Assembly (NCBI GenBank): GCA_043777755.1
Contig: JAYWHK010000153.1
Coordinates: 1-26,597, forward strand
Reading direction: 5' to 3'
DNA length: 26,597 bases
DNA from: CANHEE01 sp043777755
GTDB taxonomy: Bacteria > Bacteroidota > Bacteroidia > Chitinophagales > Saprospiraceae
Below, one piece after another: positions 8,510-15,211 of this stretch. The notes beneath the pieces are model-generated. The model was not told where the DNA came from, ran no database searches, and saw only the letters and a program-made list of their open reading frames with translations. Numbering within the stretch: position 1 is the stretch's first letter; each line of letters opens with the position of its first letter. The position numbers and the translations under genes were made by a program.

Positions 8510-8584
8510 GACACACTTATTAGAAAAAAGGTTACAAAAAATTATTTTTTATTTTGCTGTAACCTTTTTTCCAATAAGCGTGTC
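8510..8584. repeat. Long hairpin with 27-base arms
   Basis: Arms 8510-8536 and 8558-8584 pair at 25 of 27 positions around a 21-base AT loop. Both mismatches are A opposite C on the plus-strand RNA and therefore become G-U pairs in the leftward RNA, which is the sense of the sigma operon. It lacks the trailing T run of a terminator. Confidence 0.75.
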
Positions 8585-8604
8585 ATAGAAAAACAAATAT
8601 TTTT

Positions 8605-8736
8605 GGTTCTTTTAAATTTTTTGTGATGGAAGACTTTGTAAGGGCGACTTTAGTCGCACAAAAGGTTGATTTTCAAAGCATAGCTCTTGTGCGACTAAAG
8701 TCGCCCCTACAGCTCCACAAAAATTTTAAAAGAACC
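8605..8736. repeat. Nested inverted-repeat element (MITE-like), related to the repeat at 81-99
   Basis: Outer arms 8605-8625 and 8716-8736 pair at 20 of 21. Inner arms 8638-8661 and 8687-8710 pair at 23 of 24, and each inner arm is itself a palindrome around GCGACTTTAGTCGC. The 19 bases at 8693-8711 recur at 81-99, so it is a dispersed family. With the hairpin and palindromes above it fills the gene-free stretch 8379-8766. Confidence 0.75.
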
Positions 8737-8766
8737 ATATTTTTAAACTTATAAAAAAATTTAAAC

Positions 8767-9150
8767 ATGGGCAAGGACGTAGCATTATTAATACCAATTT
8801 TAGTACCTTTGGGTGCTTTCGCAATGGTTTTCGGTATTCAATACCTAAAAAACCAAGAACACATGGCAATGATTCAAAAAGGAATGATGCCTCCGAAGAA
8901 AGAAGAAAGATTTTCACCTTCTCACACTTTTCGCAACGCACTGGTGTTGATTGGTGTTGGTTTGGGTCTTTTGACCGCTAAAATGATTGACGACACTTAT
9001 TATTTTAGCAACGACGATGACAAAGCAACACCTTATTATTTTGCTTGTGTGGCAATTGGCGCAGGGCTTGGATTGCTCATTGCTTATATTTATGAGCGCA
9101 AAAATCCGCTCCCTGTACGAAGAGAAGAAAAATACAATGATATGGTGTAA
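8767..9150 (+). CDS. DUF6249-type small membrane protein
   Basis: A 127-residue integral membrane protein resembling the DUF6249 proteins common in Bacteroidota, whose function is not established. Three hydrophobic segments lie at about residues 5-25 (LLIPILVPLGAFAMVFGIQY), 55-73 (ALVLIGVGLGLLTAKMI) and 91-110 (YYFACVAIGAGLGLLIAYIY). A basic, Pro-rich cytoplasmic linker (QKGMMPPKKEE) lies between the first two. The C-terminus is charged. It lies next to the ECF sigma/anti-sigma pair but in the opposite direction, separated by the inverted-repeat region. The next gene starts 12 bp on and is probably co-transcribed. Confidence 0.7.
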   Translation: MGKDVALLIPILVPLGAFAMVFGIQYLKNQEHMAMIQKGMMPPKKEERFSPSHTFRNALVLIGVGLGLLTAKMIDDTYYFSNDDDKATPYYFACVAIGAGLGLLIAYIYERKNPLPVRREEKYNDMV

Positions 9151-9161
9151 AGAATCAAAAA

Positions 9162-9515
9162 ATGCTTATTTTACAAAAAAATACATCTCTTTCAAGAAAG
9201 CTAAGTACGATTTTCGTGCTTGGCTTTCTTGTGTTTTTCACTGAGAAAACACAAGCGCAAGTTGGCATAACGAGTGCGCACAACGCTTTTTTTCAGAATA
9301 AAAAAGAAATAAAAATCGTAAAAAAAAGTGTAGAAAAAAGTGTACAAAAAAATGCTAACACCTTGAAAGTCAGTACAATACCACAGGCATATTGCTACCA
9401 AAATTTAGCATTTTTTTGCAAATTGGAAGTCAAATGGGACAAAGTAAATGTTGCGCCAGTTCGTTTCCGCTTAGGGTCGTTGGAGTATGCCAATGGGTTG
9501 GAAGGAAAGAAATAA
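9162..9515 (+). CDS. Small exported protein, function unknown
   Basis: A 117-residue protein of no recognised family. Residues about 11-33 are a signal peptide (KLSTIFVLGFLVFFTEKTQA, cleavage near AQA-QV). The mature part has a Lys/Val-rich repeat-like stretch (KIVKKSVEKSVQKNA, residues about 51-65), two Cys (YCYQNLAFFC, residues about 78-87) that could form a disulphide, and a C-terminal block PVRFRLGSLEYANGLEGKK that looks conserved rather than random. It follows the DUF6249 gene by 11 bp and ends 7 bp from the convergent acyltransferase gene with no terminator between. A periplasmic location is inferred. Confidence 0.6.
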   Translation: MLILQKNTSLSRKLSTIFVLGFLVFFTEKTQAQVGITSAHNAFFQNKKEIKIVKKSVEKSVQKNANTLKVSTIPQAYCYQNLAFFCKLEVKWDKVNVAPVRFRLGSLEYANGLEGKK

Positions 9516-9522
9516 TTATCAA

Positions 9523-11235
9523 TTATACCTTCACCTCCACTTTATACTTATTCCAATTCACCTTTTTTTCCAAATCATAATTCATCAAACGGTTGTGGTA
9601 AAAATACAAAAGCGCAAAATTCCCAGAAGAAATATTGCCATTTCCTTTGACTTCAATCGGTTTACTGATGTGATAAATACCCATTTCTGATGCACCATGT
9701 TTGACCAAATCGTCTATCTGCCAATGGATTTGCTCACAGAGCTTTACTTTCCCTTCCGCTTCCCAAGCAAACAATACTTTTTGCAAATCAGCAACCGCAT
9801 TTTTCACACTGTCATAAGGAAAAATATGGTCGTCTGCATCTAAACGAAGAATACTATAAATATTTAATTTTTCGTAATGATTTTCCAACATTTTGAATAC
9901 AGCAAAAGCAATCAAATGGCTACTCAAAACCACATTTTCTTGAAAATAACGATCTACAATTTTATCTGACAAGATTTTAGTGTATTCCGTTTCTCTTTGT
10001 AAATTACTCGTAATCTGACCATTAGACATAAAATATTCTTTAATATCTAAATCGCCTCCGAATTTATTGTGGCTCACACCATCTTTGTTCACAAAATTCC
10101 CCATTACGTCCATTGGTTTCCCAAACGACAAAGTTAGTTCAGAATCTTCTGCCAAAAACTGCCAAAAAAACTTCGATACACTGCGAAGGCTGTAAAACTC
10201 GTCTTGAGTTCCTTTTGTATATTTCTCTTTCCCTTCCGACCTCAAATATTGCTCAATCAACGATTGTCCTTCCAAAACGAAGTGATACGACATCACCAGA
10301 GGCACAATAAATACTTTTTTCTCCTCTCCTTTCTGAAACATAGCCCGTTGCGCTTCAACGGCTGTTCCCAAAAGCCCCATTTTGAGCTTTGTTTCCAAAC
10401 TTCCTGAACGAGAACGTGTGCCACCAGGAAAAAACAAGCTACTTACACCTCTCTGAATCGCCAAATTAGACATGGCTTTGAGTGTTTCGAGGTAAACACT
10501 ATTTTTTTTGCGCCTATCAATACGATAAGCACCCAAACGATTCATAAAATAAGCTGGTGCGCCATTGTTGTAAAGATTAAGACCCGCACCATACGTAGAA
10601 GCAGGCATACCCAAGACAGAATCCATGACGTAGCCTACCAGAATAGAGTCCAAATTGCTAAAATGCGTTGGGACAATGATGACCGATCCTTGCTTAAAAA
10701 GTCCTCGAATATGGTCAATATCACCAACTACTTTGAATCGCTCGAACAATTGGAGTGTTCCTCCAAAAATCAAACGGCGAACACTTCTAAAAAAGCCTTG
10801 TGCCGAAGCAGAATTCATAATTCTACTAAAAAAAACGCCCAAAAACTTACGTGCAAACTGAAATGTAGGAATTTTGAACGTTCCTACGATTTCTTCCGAA
10901 TAACGGTTGATGACTTTCAACAACAATTCCTCGTTATTTTGAACATCGTTTGGATTTTTTTCATCAACCTCCCGAATCAGTTTTTTATTGATTTTTGACC
11001 AAAACTGAGCATCGCTCGGCGGATCAACTTTCCAAGGCATTTCCCTCATTCGGTTGCGCTCTTGATACACCACCGAAGCAATCAAATCCGCTATTTTTTG
11101 AGGCGATTGCTTGCGCAACTGCTCAAAAGTATATTGATTGATTTCTTGAACAAAATTTTTGCGGTCTTCACTCAGTTTGTAAATGGGCCAATCGCTCATT
11201 TCTTCATAGACTGGTGGATATATTTTAGTTGCCAT
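9523..11235 (-). CDS. PlsB-like glycerolphosphate acyltransferase
   Basis: A 570-residue LPLAT-superfamily acyltransferase, probably transferring an acyl chain to glycerol-3-phosphate or its 1-acyl product in phospholipid synthesis at the inner membrane. The catalytic motif is THFSNLDSI at residues 190-198, with His191 and Asp196 as HX4D. The second block is FMNRLGAYRIDRR (about 230-242). The third is FFPGGTRSRSG (268-278), where the usual Glu of EGTRSR is Gly. The fourth is VPLVMSYHFVLEG. The large N- and C-terminal helical regions are unlike short PlsC proteins and recall PlsB. No transmembrane helix is obvious. It lies 37 bp downstream of the HolD-like gene, likely in the same operon. Confidence 0.82.
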   Translation of the reverse strand: MATKIYPPVYEEMSDWPIYKLSEDRKNFVQEINQYTFEQLRKQSPQKIADLIASVVYQERNRMREMPWKVDPPSDAQFWSKINKKLIREVDEKNPNDVQNNEELLLKVINRYSEEIVGTFKIPTFQFARKFLGVFFSRIMNSASAQGFFRSVRRLIFGGTLQLFERFKVVGDIDHIRGLFKQGSVIIVPTHFSNLDSILVGYVMDSVLGMPASTYGAGLNLYNNGAPAYFMNRLGAYRIDRRKKNSVYLETLKAMSNLAIQRGVSSLFFPGGTRSRSGSLETKLKMGLLGTAVEAQRAMFQKGEEKKVFIVPLVMSYHFVLEGQSLIEQYLRSEGKEKYTKGTQDEFYSLRSVSKFFWQFLAEDSELTLSFGKPMDVMGNFVNKDGVSHNKFGGDLDIKEYFMSNGQITSNLQRETEYTKILSDKIVDRYFQENVVLSSHLIAFAVFKMLENHYEKLNIYSILRLDADDHIFPYDSVKNAVADLQKVLFAWEAEGKVKLCEQIHWQIDDLVKHGASEMGIYHISKPIEVKGNGNISSGNFALLYFYHNRLMNYDLEKKVNWNKYKVEVKV

Positions 11236-11272
11236 ACGTTAATTTTGATTGTAGCGGCGAATTTAATCACTG

Positions 11273-11707
11273 TTAAAGAAACATTTTTTTCAATGCGTCC
11301 CAAAGTGCGCCTTTTAACTCTTTTTGGGTTTGGATTTCAGTCAAATTATCAGAAAAAAGGTAGCGAACACCTTGAATCTCAAAGGGTTGGTACTTTTTTT
11401 GCTGTATAAAAATACCCAATTGTGCGTTACTCAGTCCAAAAACAAGTACATCTTCAGTATTATACTGAGCAATACTTGAATTTAGGGTCAATTTTGCATC
11501 ATTTTCTATAAAAACACGAACTGCATCGTCATTTAGATTGTACTTAATAGCAGCGATTATTTTTGATAAAAATTCAGTATTGGCATCATTTTTATCCCCT
11601 TCATTGGCAATGACAATCAATAATTTTTTTTGATTGTCACCAATAAAGTCACTATCTTGCACAGTTTGTACATTAAAGTATAAGATATTTAAAAATGTAT
11701 TTTTCAA
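11273..11707 (-). CDS. Small protein resembling DNA polymerase III psi subunit (HolD)
   Basis: A 144-residue cytoplasmic protein. Its pattern follows HolD: a beta strand (LLIVIANE), a helix with FLSKIIAAIKYNLND, a middle strand pair (VLVFGLSNAQLGIF), a short PF/G strand, and a closing helix after LTEIQTQKELKGALWDALKK that recalls the SPALTDLRANPTARAALWQQ ending of the E. coli protein. The resemblance is in order and spacing of motifs, not in strong identity, so it could be an unrelated alpha/beta protein. If right it would link SSB to the clamp loader. It is the first gene of the leftward pair with the acyltransferase. Confidence 0.45.
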   Translation of the reverse strand: MKNTFLNILYFNVQTVQDSDFIGDNQKKLLIVIANEGDKNDANTEFLSKIIAAIKYNLNDDAVRVFIENDAKLTLNSSIAQYNTEDVLVFGLSNAQLGIFIQQKKYQPFEIQGVRYLFSDNLTEIQTQKELKGALWDALKKMFL

Positions 11708-11797
11708 TTATATAAAATATTATTCTGATTAATCTAAAAAAAAAGGTCTTTTGCAAAATATTTATAAAACAAATAACGTTTTATTCAAAAAAAATAT

Positions 11798-11843
11798 TAT
11801 TTTTGCATTGTCTTTTCAGAAAAGACAAAATTAGCTACATTTG
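11798..11843 (+). promoter_or_regulatory. ilvE promoter region with inverted repeat
   Basis: Two TAnnTTTG matches, TATTTTTG (11798-11805) and TACATTTG (11836-11843), flank the dyad GTCTTTTCAGAAAAGAC (11810-11826). The second is better placed, about 50 bp before the ATG. The dyad would lie in its spacer, where a regulator could block it. Confidence 0.5.
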
Positions 11844-11893
11844 AGCAATTATTTCAAACAATTAGCATTTAAAATTAAAAAAAATTATCAACA

Positions 11894-12976
11894 ATGGCTT
11901 ACAAGATTAAAATCAAACCCGTTAAAGAATCTCGCATCTCGAAAGTTGATTTCGATAACATTCCATTTGGTCGAGTTTTTTCCGACCATATATTTGTAGC
12001 CGACTATAAAAATGGACGTTGGGGAAATGCCCGCATCGTTCCTTTTGCACCTATCAAAATCAGCCCAGTCAATATGGGACTGCACTATGGTCAATCTATT
12101 TTTGAAGGTATGAAAGCCTCTAAAAATCAAGACGGCGTACCTTGTCTTTTCCGCCCAGAAATGCACTCTCAACGTATGAATGCTTCTGCACGTCGTATGT
12201 GTATGGCTGAGTTTCCCGAAGAACTTTTCTTAGATGGATTGAATGAATTATTGGCGTTAGATAGCGAGTGGATTCCAACAAAAGTTGGCTCTTCGCTTTA
12301 CATTCGCCCTTTGATGTTTGCAACTGAAAATCATATTGGCGTAAAAGAATCCGACGAATATACATTCATCATTATGACGGGTCCTGTTGGCCCTTATTAT
12401 ACCAAACCTGTAAGATTAATCGTTGAAAATCAATATATTAGAGCTGCGGCTGGTGGTGTTGGAGAAGCAAAAACAGCTGGTAATTATGCCGCCTCTTTGT
12501 TGCCCGCAAAATTGGCAAAAGAAAAAGGTTACGACCAAGTAATGTGGATGGACGCTAAAGAGTTTAAATATATTCAAGAAGCTGGTACGATGAATCTTGT
12601 TTTTGTAATTGATGGAAAAGTCGTAACGCCACTGGCTGACGGAACTATACTGAAAGGCATTACATTGAATACTTTTAAACATATTTTGAAAGCAAAAAAT
12701 ATTCCTTTTGAAGAGCGACCTTTGTCACTCGAAGAAGTAGTGAACGCTTACAAAAACGGTACTTTGCAAGAAGTATTTGGCGCAGGAACGGCAGCGGTTG
12801 TTTCCCATGTTGCAGAAATCAATACAGGCGATTTAAATATGATTCTGCCTTCACTGGAAAGTAGAAAAATTGGCAATATGTTGTACGACGAAATCAATGG
12901 TTTGCGCAACGGCACTGTAGAAGATATCTACGGTTGGGTGCATCCTGTTGAGCAAAAAATCGTGGAAATGGCATAA
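11894..12976 (+). CDS. ilvE: Branched-chain amino acid aminotransferase
   Basis: A 360-residue fold-type IV PLP enzyme of the long BCAT class, transaminating leucine, isoleucine and valine with 2-oxoglutarate. The N-terminal part carries GLHYGQSIFEGMKA (residues 62-75) and the phosphate/substrate-facing FRPEMHSQRMNASARRM. The PLP-binding Lys is K193 in EAKTAGNYAASLL. WMDAKEFKYIQEAGTMN (218-234) contains the conserved Glu-Ala-Gly-Thr-Met cofactor motif. FGAGTAAVV closes the active site. It stands alone; no other ilv/leu gene is in the window. No convincing terminator is seen after it before the small-RNA locus. Confidence 0.96.
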   Translation: MAYKIKIKPVKESRISKVDFDNIPFGRVFSDHIFVADYKNGRWGNARIVPFAPIKISPVNMGLHYGQSIFEGMKASKNQDGVPCLFRPEMHSQRMNASARRMCMAEFPEELFLDGLNELLALDSEWIPTKVGSSLYIRPLMFATENHIGVKESDEYTFIIMTGPVGPYYTKPVRLIVENQYIRAAAGGVGEAKTAGNYAASLLPAKLAKEKGYDQVMWMDAKEFKYIQEAGTMNLVFVIDGKVVTPLADGTILKGITLNTFKHILKAKNIPFEERPLSLEEVVNAYKNGTLQEVFGAGTAAVVSHVAEINTGDLNMILPSLESRKIGNMLYDEINGLRNGTVEDIYGWVHPVEQKIVEMA

Positions 12977-13055
12977 TCGAACTTTTACCACTTAGCAATG
13001 TCATTCTTGGCGATAGCAAAGGAAACGATATTGAGCAAAAAGTAGTAAAATAATT

Positions 13056-13085
13056 TTGAAAATATAGAGAAAAGTTGTACCTTTG
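13056..13085 (+). promoter_or_regulatory. Promoter of the small RNA
   Basis: TTG (13056-13058), 19 bp, TACCTTTG (13078-13085), a full match to the Bacteroidota consensus. No plus-strand gene follows before the terminator at 13133-13164. Confidence 0.75.
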
Positions 13086-13090
13086 TAATT

Positions 13091-13164
13091 CCATATATTA
13101 TTGAAGTTGTCGGTTGTTACCGAGAAATAAGAAGGTCGGTGCTGTTACACCGACCTCTTTTTTT
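13091..13164 (+). ncRNA. Predicted small RNA, candidate antitoxin RNA of a type I locus
   Basis: About 74 nt from the predicted start (13090-13093) to the end of the T run at 13164. It folds into two hairpins. The first is TCGGT, loop TGTT, ACCGA (13110-13123). The second is the 9-bp terminator stem 13133-13141/13148-13156 with loop CTGTTA. The two hairpins share stem and loop sequence. ATTGAAGTT (13100-13108), GTTGTCGG (13106-13113) and ACCGA (13119-13123) recur at 13251-13259, 13281-13288 and 13296-13300, inside the region transcribed oppositely as the leader of the small peptide gene, so this RNA is complementary to that mRNA. No open frame of note is present. The antitoxin role is inference. 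Confidence 0.6.
13133..13164. terminator. Shared bidirectional terminator of the small RNA and the peptide mRNA
   Basis: Nine perfect pairs (AGGTCGGTG with CACCGACCT), a six-base loop, and seven T after CTC on the plus side. On the leftward side the stem is followed by TTCTTATTTC and preceded by the A run, so it can also end the opposite transcript. Confidence 0.8.
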
Positions 13165-13246
13165 AGTCGTTCTTATCCTTTTTATTGAATAATTGGTCTA
13201 TTACGAACCAAATTATGACAATTAGCATAATTCTGACTAACTCCAT
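13163..13246 (-). CDS. Candidate 27-residue hydrophobic peptide, Fst-like type I toxin
   Basis: A short frame from ATG at 13246 to TAA at 13163-13165. Residues 3-20 form one hydrophobic helix (LVRIMLIVIIWFVIDQLF), followed by a polar lysine/aspartate tail (NKKDKND). Size and layout match type I toxin peptides such as Fst, though no sequence homology is evident. In-frame ATGs at 13264 and 13309 would give 33 or 48 residues. The shortest form is preferred because the extra part is not membrane-like and the small RNA is complementary to AACTTCAAT just four bases before this ATG. A good promoter lies upstream and the stop codon abuts the shared terminator. Toxicity is untested; a membrane peptide with another role is the alternative. 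Confidence 0.5.
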   Translation of the reverse strand: MELVRIMLIVIIWFVIDQLFNKKDKND

Positions 13247-13326
13247 GATGATTGAAGTTACCATACAAGTATATGATTTGGTTGTCGGCAATATCACCGA
13301 TTTCTTCATATTCTTGATGAGGTGTG

Positions 13327-13358
13327 CAAATATAGAGAAAATTTATAAAATACACAAA
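13327..13358 (-). promoter_or_regulatory. Promoter of the small hydrophobic peptide gene
   Basis: Read leftward: TTTG (13358-13355), 20 bp, TATATTTG (13334-13327), a good consensus match. The predicted start near 13320 gives a leader of about 75 nt before the ATG at 13246 and a transcript of roughly 190 nt to the shared terminator. Confidence 0.7.
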
Positions 13359-13394
13359 CCGCTACGTATCTTAAACGACACGTAGCGGTTTTTT
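13357..13394. terminator. Hairpin terminator between ffh and the peptide locus
   Basis: Perfect 11-bp stem AACCGCTACGT (13357-13367) with ACGTAGCGGTT (13380-13390), followed by TTTT on the plus side. In the ffh direction the downstream sequence is only moderately T-rich. One arm touches the -33 element of the peptide promoter. Confidence 0.7.
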
Positions 13395-13445
13395 ATCTTA
13401 AAAAAAGCCTTTCTTGCTCTCCTACTTTCTTACTCTCTTAAAAAA

Positions 13446-14795
13446 TTACTTTCTTCTAAAACCTCCACTTGGTGGTGCCATTCCTGGCATACCTGGGAAT
13501 TTTCCAGTACTCAACTTGTGCATCATTTCACGCATTTGGTTGAATTGCTTGATAAAACCATTCAAATCGTCAAGAGAACGTCCGCAACCAAGGGCGATGC
13601 GTTTTTTACGACTCAAATTAATTAAATCAGGATTTTTACGCTCTTTTGGAGTCATAGATTGAATAATTGCTTCTACACGACGCAAATCTTTGTCTGTAAT
13701 ATCAATATCTTTGAGCGCATTGCCCATTCCTGGAATCATAGACATCAGAGATTTAATGTCACCCATTCTACGAATTTGGTTCATTTGACCTAAAAAGTCA
13801 TTGAAATCAAAGGTATTTTTCTTAATTTTCTTTTCAAGGCGTTTTGATTCTTCCTCATCGAATTGCTCCTGCGCACGCTCAACGAAAGAAACAATATCAC
13901 CCATTCCCAAAATACGGTTCGCCATACGGTCAGGATAGAACACATCTAAAGTGTCCATCTTCTCGCCCATCGAAACGAATTTAATTGGTTTCCCTACCGT
14001 ATATTTGATAGAAAGCGCAGCACCACCACGAGTATCACCGTCTAATTTCGTCAAAACAACGCCATCAAAATTCAATCTTTCATTGAAATTTTGGGCTGTA
14101 TTAACGGCATCTTGACCCGTCATTGAATCACAGACGAAAAGCGTTTCGGAAGGTTGAACAGCCGCTTTGACTTTTGCGATTTCTTGCATCATGTCTTCGT
14201 CAATCGAAAGACGACCCGCTGTATCCACAATGACTACATCGCAGCCCATCGCTTTTGCTTCTTTGATGGCGTTCAACGCAATTTCGACAGGGTTTTTATT
14301 GTCCAATTCCTTGTAAATAGGAACACCAACTTGCTCTGCCAAAACGGTCAATTGCTCAATAGCTGCTGGACGATAAACATCACAGGCTACCACTAAAGGA
14401 CGTTTCTGACGCTTAGTCTTCAAGTAAGAAGCCAATTTACCAGTAAAAGTAGTTTTACCAGAACCTTGCAAACCAGCAATCAAAATCACTGAAATACCGC
14501 TGCTTTTCAGGTTGATACCCACTTGAGTACCGCCCATCAACTGCGTTAATTCATCATTGACGATTTTAATCATCAATTCGCCAGGCTTTACAGATTTCAA
14601 AACATTGGCAGTGCCAAGTGCTTGATCTTTTACTTTGTCTGTAAATTCTTTGGCAATTTTATAGTTCACATCGGCAGCCACCAATGCACGGCGAATTTCT
14701 TTGACCGACTCGGCAATATTGAGTTCGGTTAATTTTCCATCTCCACGAAGCGACTTAAACGCACCTTCTAATTTTTCACTTAAACTTTCAAACAT
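13446..14795 (-). CDS. ffh: Signal recognition particle GTPase Ffh
   Basis: A 449-residue SRP54-type protein that, with 4.5S RNA, delivers nascent membrane proteins to FtsY and SecYEG. The N domain covers residues 1-90. The G domain has the P-loop GLQGSGKTT (108-116), the insertion-box region CDVYRPAAIEQL, DTAGRLSIDE (191-200) and TKLDGDTRGGAAL. The M domain is at about 325-430 (IPGMGNALKDI, PDLINLSRKKRIALGCGRS as the RNA-binding helix, methionine-rich end). The C-terminus MPGMAPPSGGFRRK is the usual Gly/Pro/Met tail. Complete and of normal length. Confidence 0.97.
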   Translation of the reverse strand: MFESLSEKLEGAFKSLRGDGKLTELNIAESVKEIRRALVAADVNYKIAKEFTDKVKDQALGTANVLKSVKPGELMIKIVNDELTQLMGGTQVGINLKSSGISVILIAGLQGSGKTTFTGKLASYLKTKRQKRPLVVACDVYRPAAIEQLTVLAEQVGVPIYKELDNKNPVEIALNAIKEAKAMGCDVVIVDTAGRLSIDEDMMQEIAKVKAAVQPSETLFVCDSMTGQDAVNTAQNFNERLNFDGVVLTKLDGDTRGGAALSIKYTVGKPIKFVSMGEKMDTLDVFYPDRMANRILGMGDIVSFVERAQEQFDEEESKRLEKKIKKNTFDFNDFLGQMNQIRRMGDIKSLMSMIPGMGNALKDIDITDKDLRRVEAIIQSMTPKERKNPDLINLSRKKRIALGCGRSLDDLNGFIKQFNQMREMMHKLSTGKFPGMPGMAPPSGGFRRK

Positions 14796-14855
14796 ATAAA
14801 TAATTAGTTGATTAAGTTGATTGATTTATTTTACAATCAAAGCAAATTTTGGATG

Positions 14856-14863
14856 CAAAAATA
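14856..14863 (-). promoter_or_regulatory. Candidate ffh promoter, -7 element
   Basis: TATTTTTG read leftward, about 60 bp before the ffh ATG. No clear TTG at -33. Confidence 0.45.
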
Positions 14864-14960
14864 GCAATTTTTGATTGACTTTTCCATACTTTTAAGATTG
14901 TTTTTTTTTCATTTTCAAAAATAATTAAAAACAGCAGTAGGCGCATCTAAACAAACACAG

Positions 14961-15099
14961 TTATTTTGTCGTCGTGATAAAAGTATAAATAACTGACTAC
15001 ATTGCTTTTTCGAGTCTAAAACGCTGGCAGCGTTTCATTATTAAAGACGAAAATATACGTAAAAATACTGCTTTTTGACAAAATAACGCTGCCAGCGTT
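14961..15099. repeat. Paired palindromes forming a compound inverted repeat
   Basis: AACGCTGGCAGCGTT (15020-15034) and its exact reverse complement (15085-15099) are each palindromic. TTATTTTGTC (14961-14970) and GACAAAATAA (15077-15086) form a further pair. This REP-like structure occupies most of the gene-free stretch 14796-15211 between the divergent ffh and Uma2 genes. Nothing else is seen there apart from the two promoters. Confidence 0.7.
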
Positions 15100-15162
15100 C
15101 ATAGATTTCGACTTTGATTTTGCAAAGCGAGCATTGCTGAAGCAAATGATTTTTTGAAAAAA

Positions 15163-15192
15163 TTGCAATTGAAAAAAAATATAGTATCTTTG
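15163..15192 (+). promoter_or_regulatory. Promoter of the Uma2-esterase-methyltransferase operon
   Basis: TTG (15163-15165), 19 bp, TATCTTTG (15185-15192). The leader is about 15 nt. Confidence 0.7.
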
Positions 15193-15211
15193 TAATAAAA
15201 TTAAATTTAAA

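Noticed and set aside
12894..13094. 66-codon leftward open frame overlapping the ilvE 3' end
   Set aside because: It is antisense to conserved ilvE codons and has no promoter or family features.
13185..13385. 66-codon rightward open frame across the small-RNA/peptide locus
   Set aside because: It begins with TTG, lies antisense to the better peptide frame, ends inside a terminator stem, and has no promoter that is not followed first by the terminator at 13133-13164.
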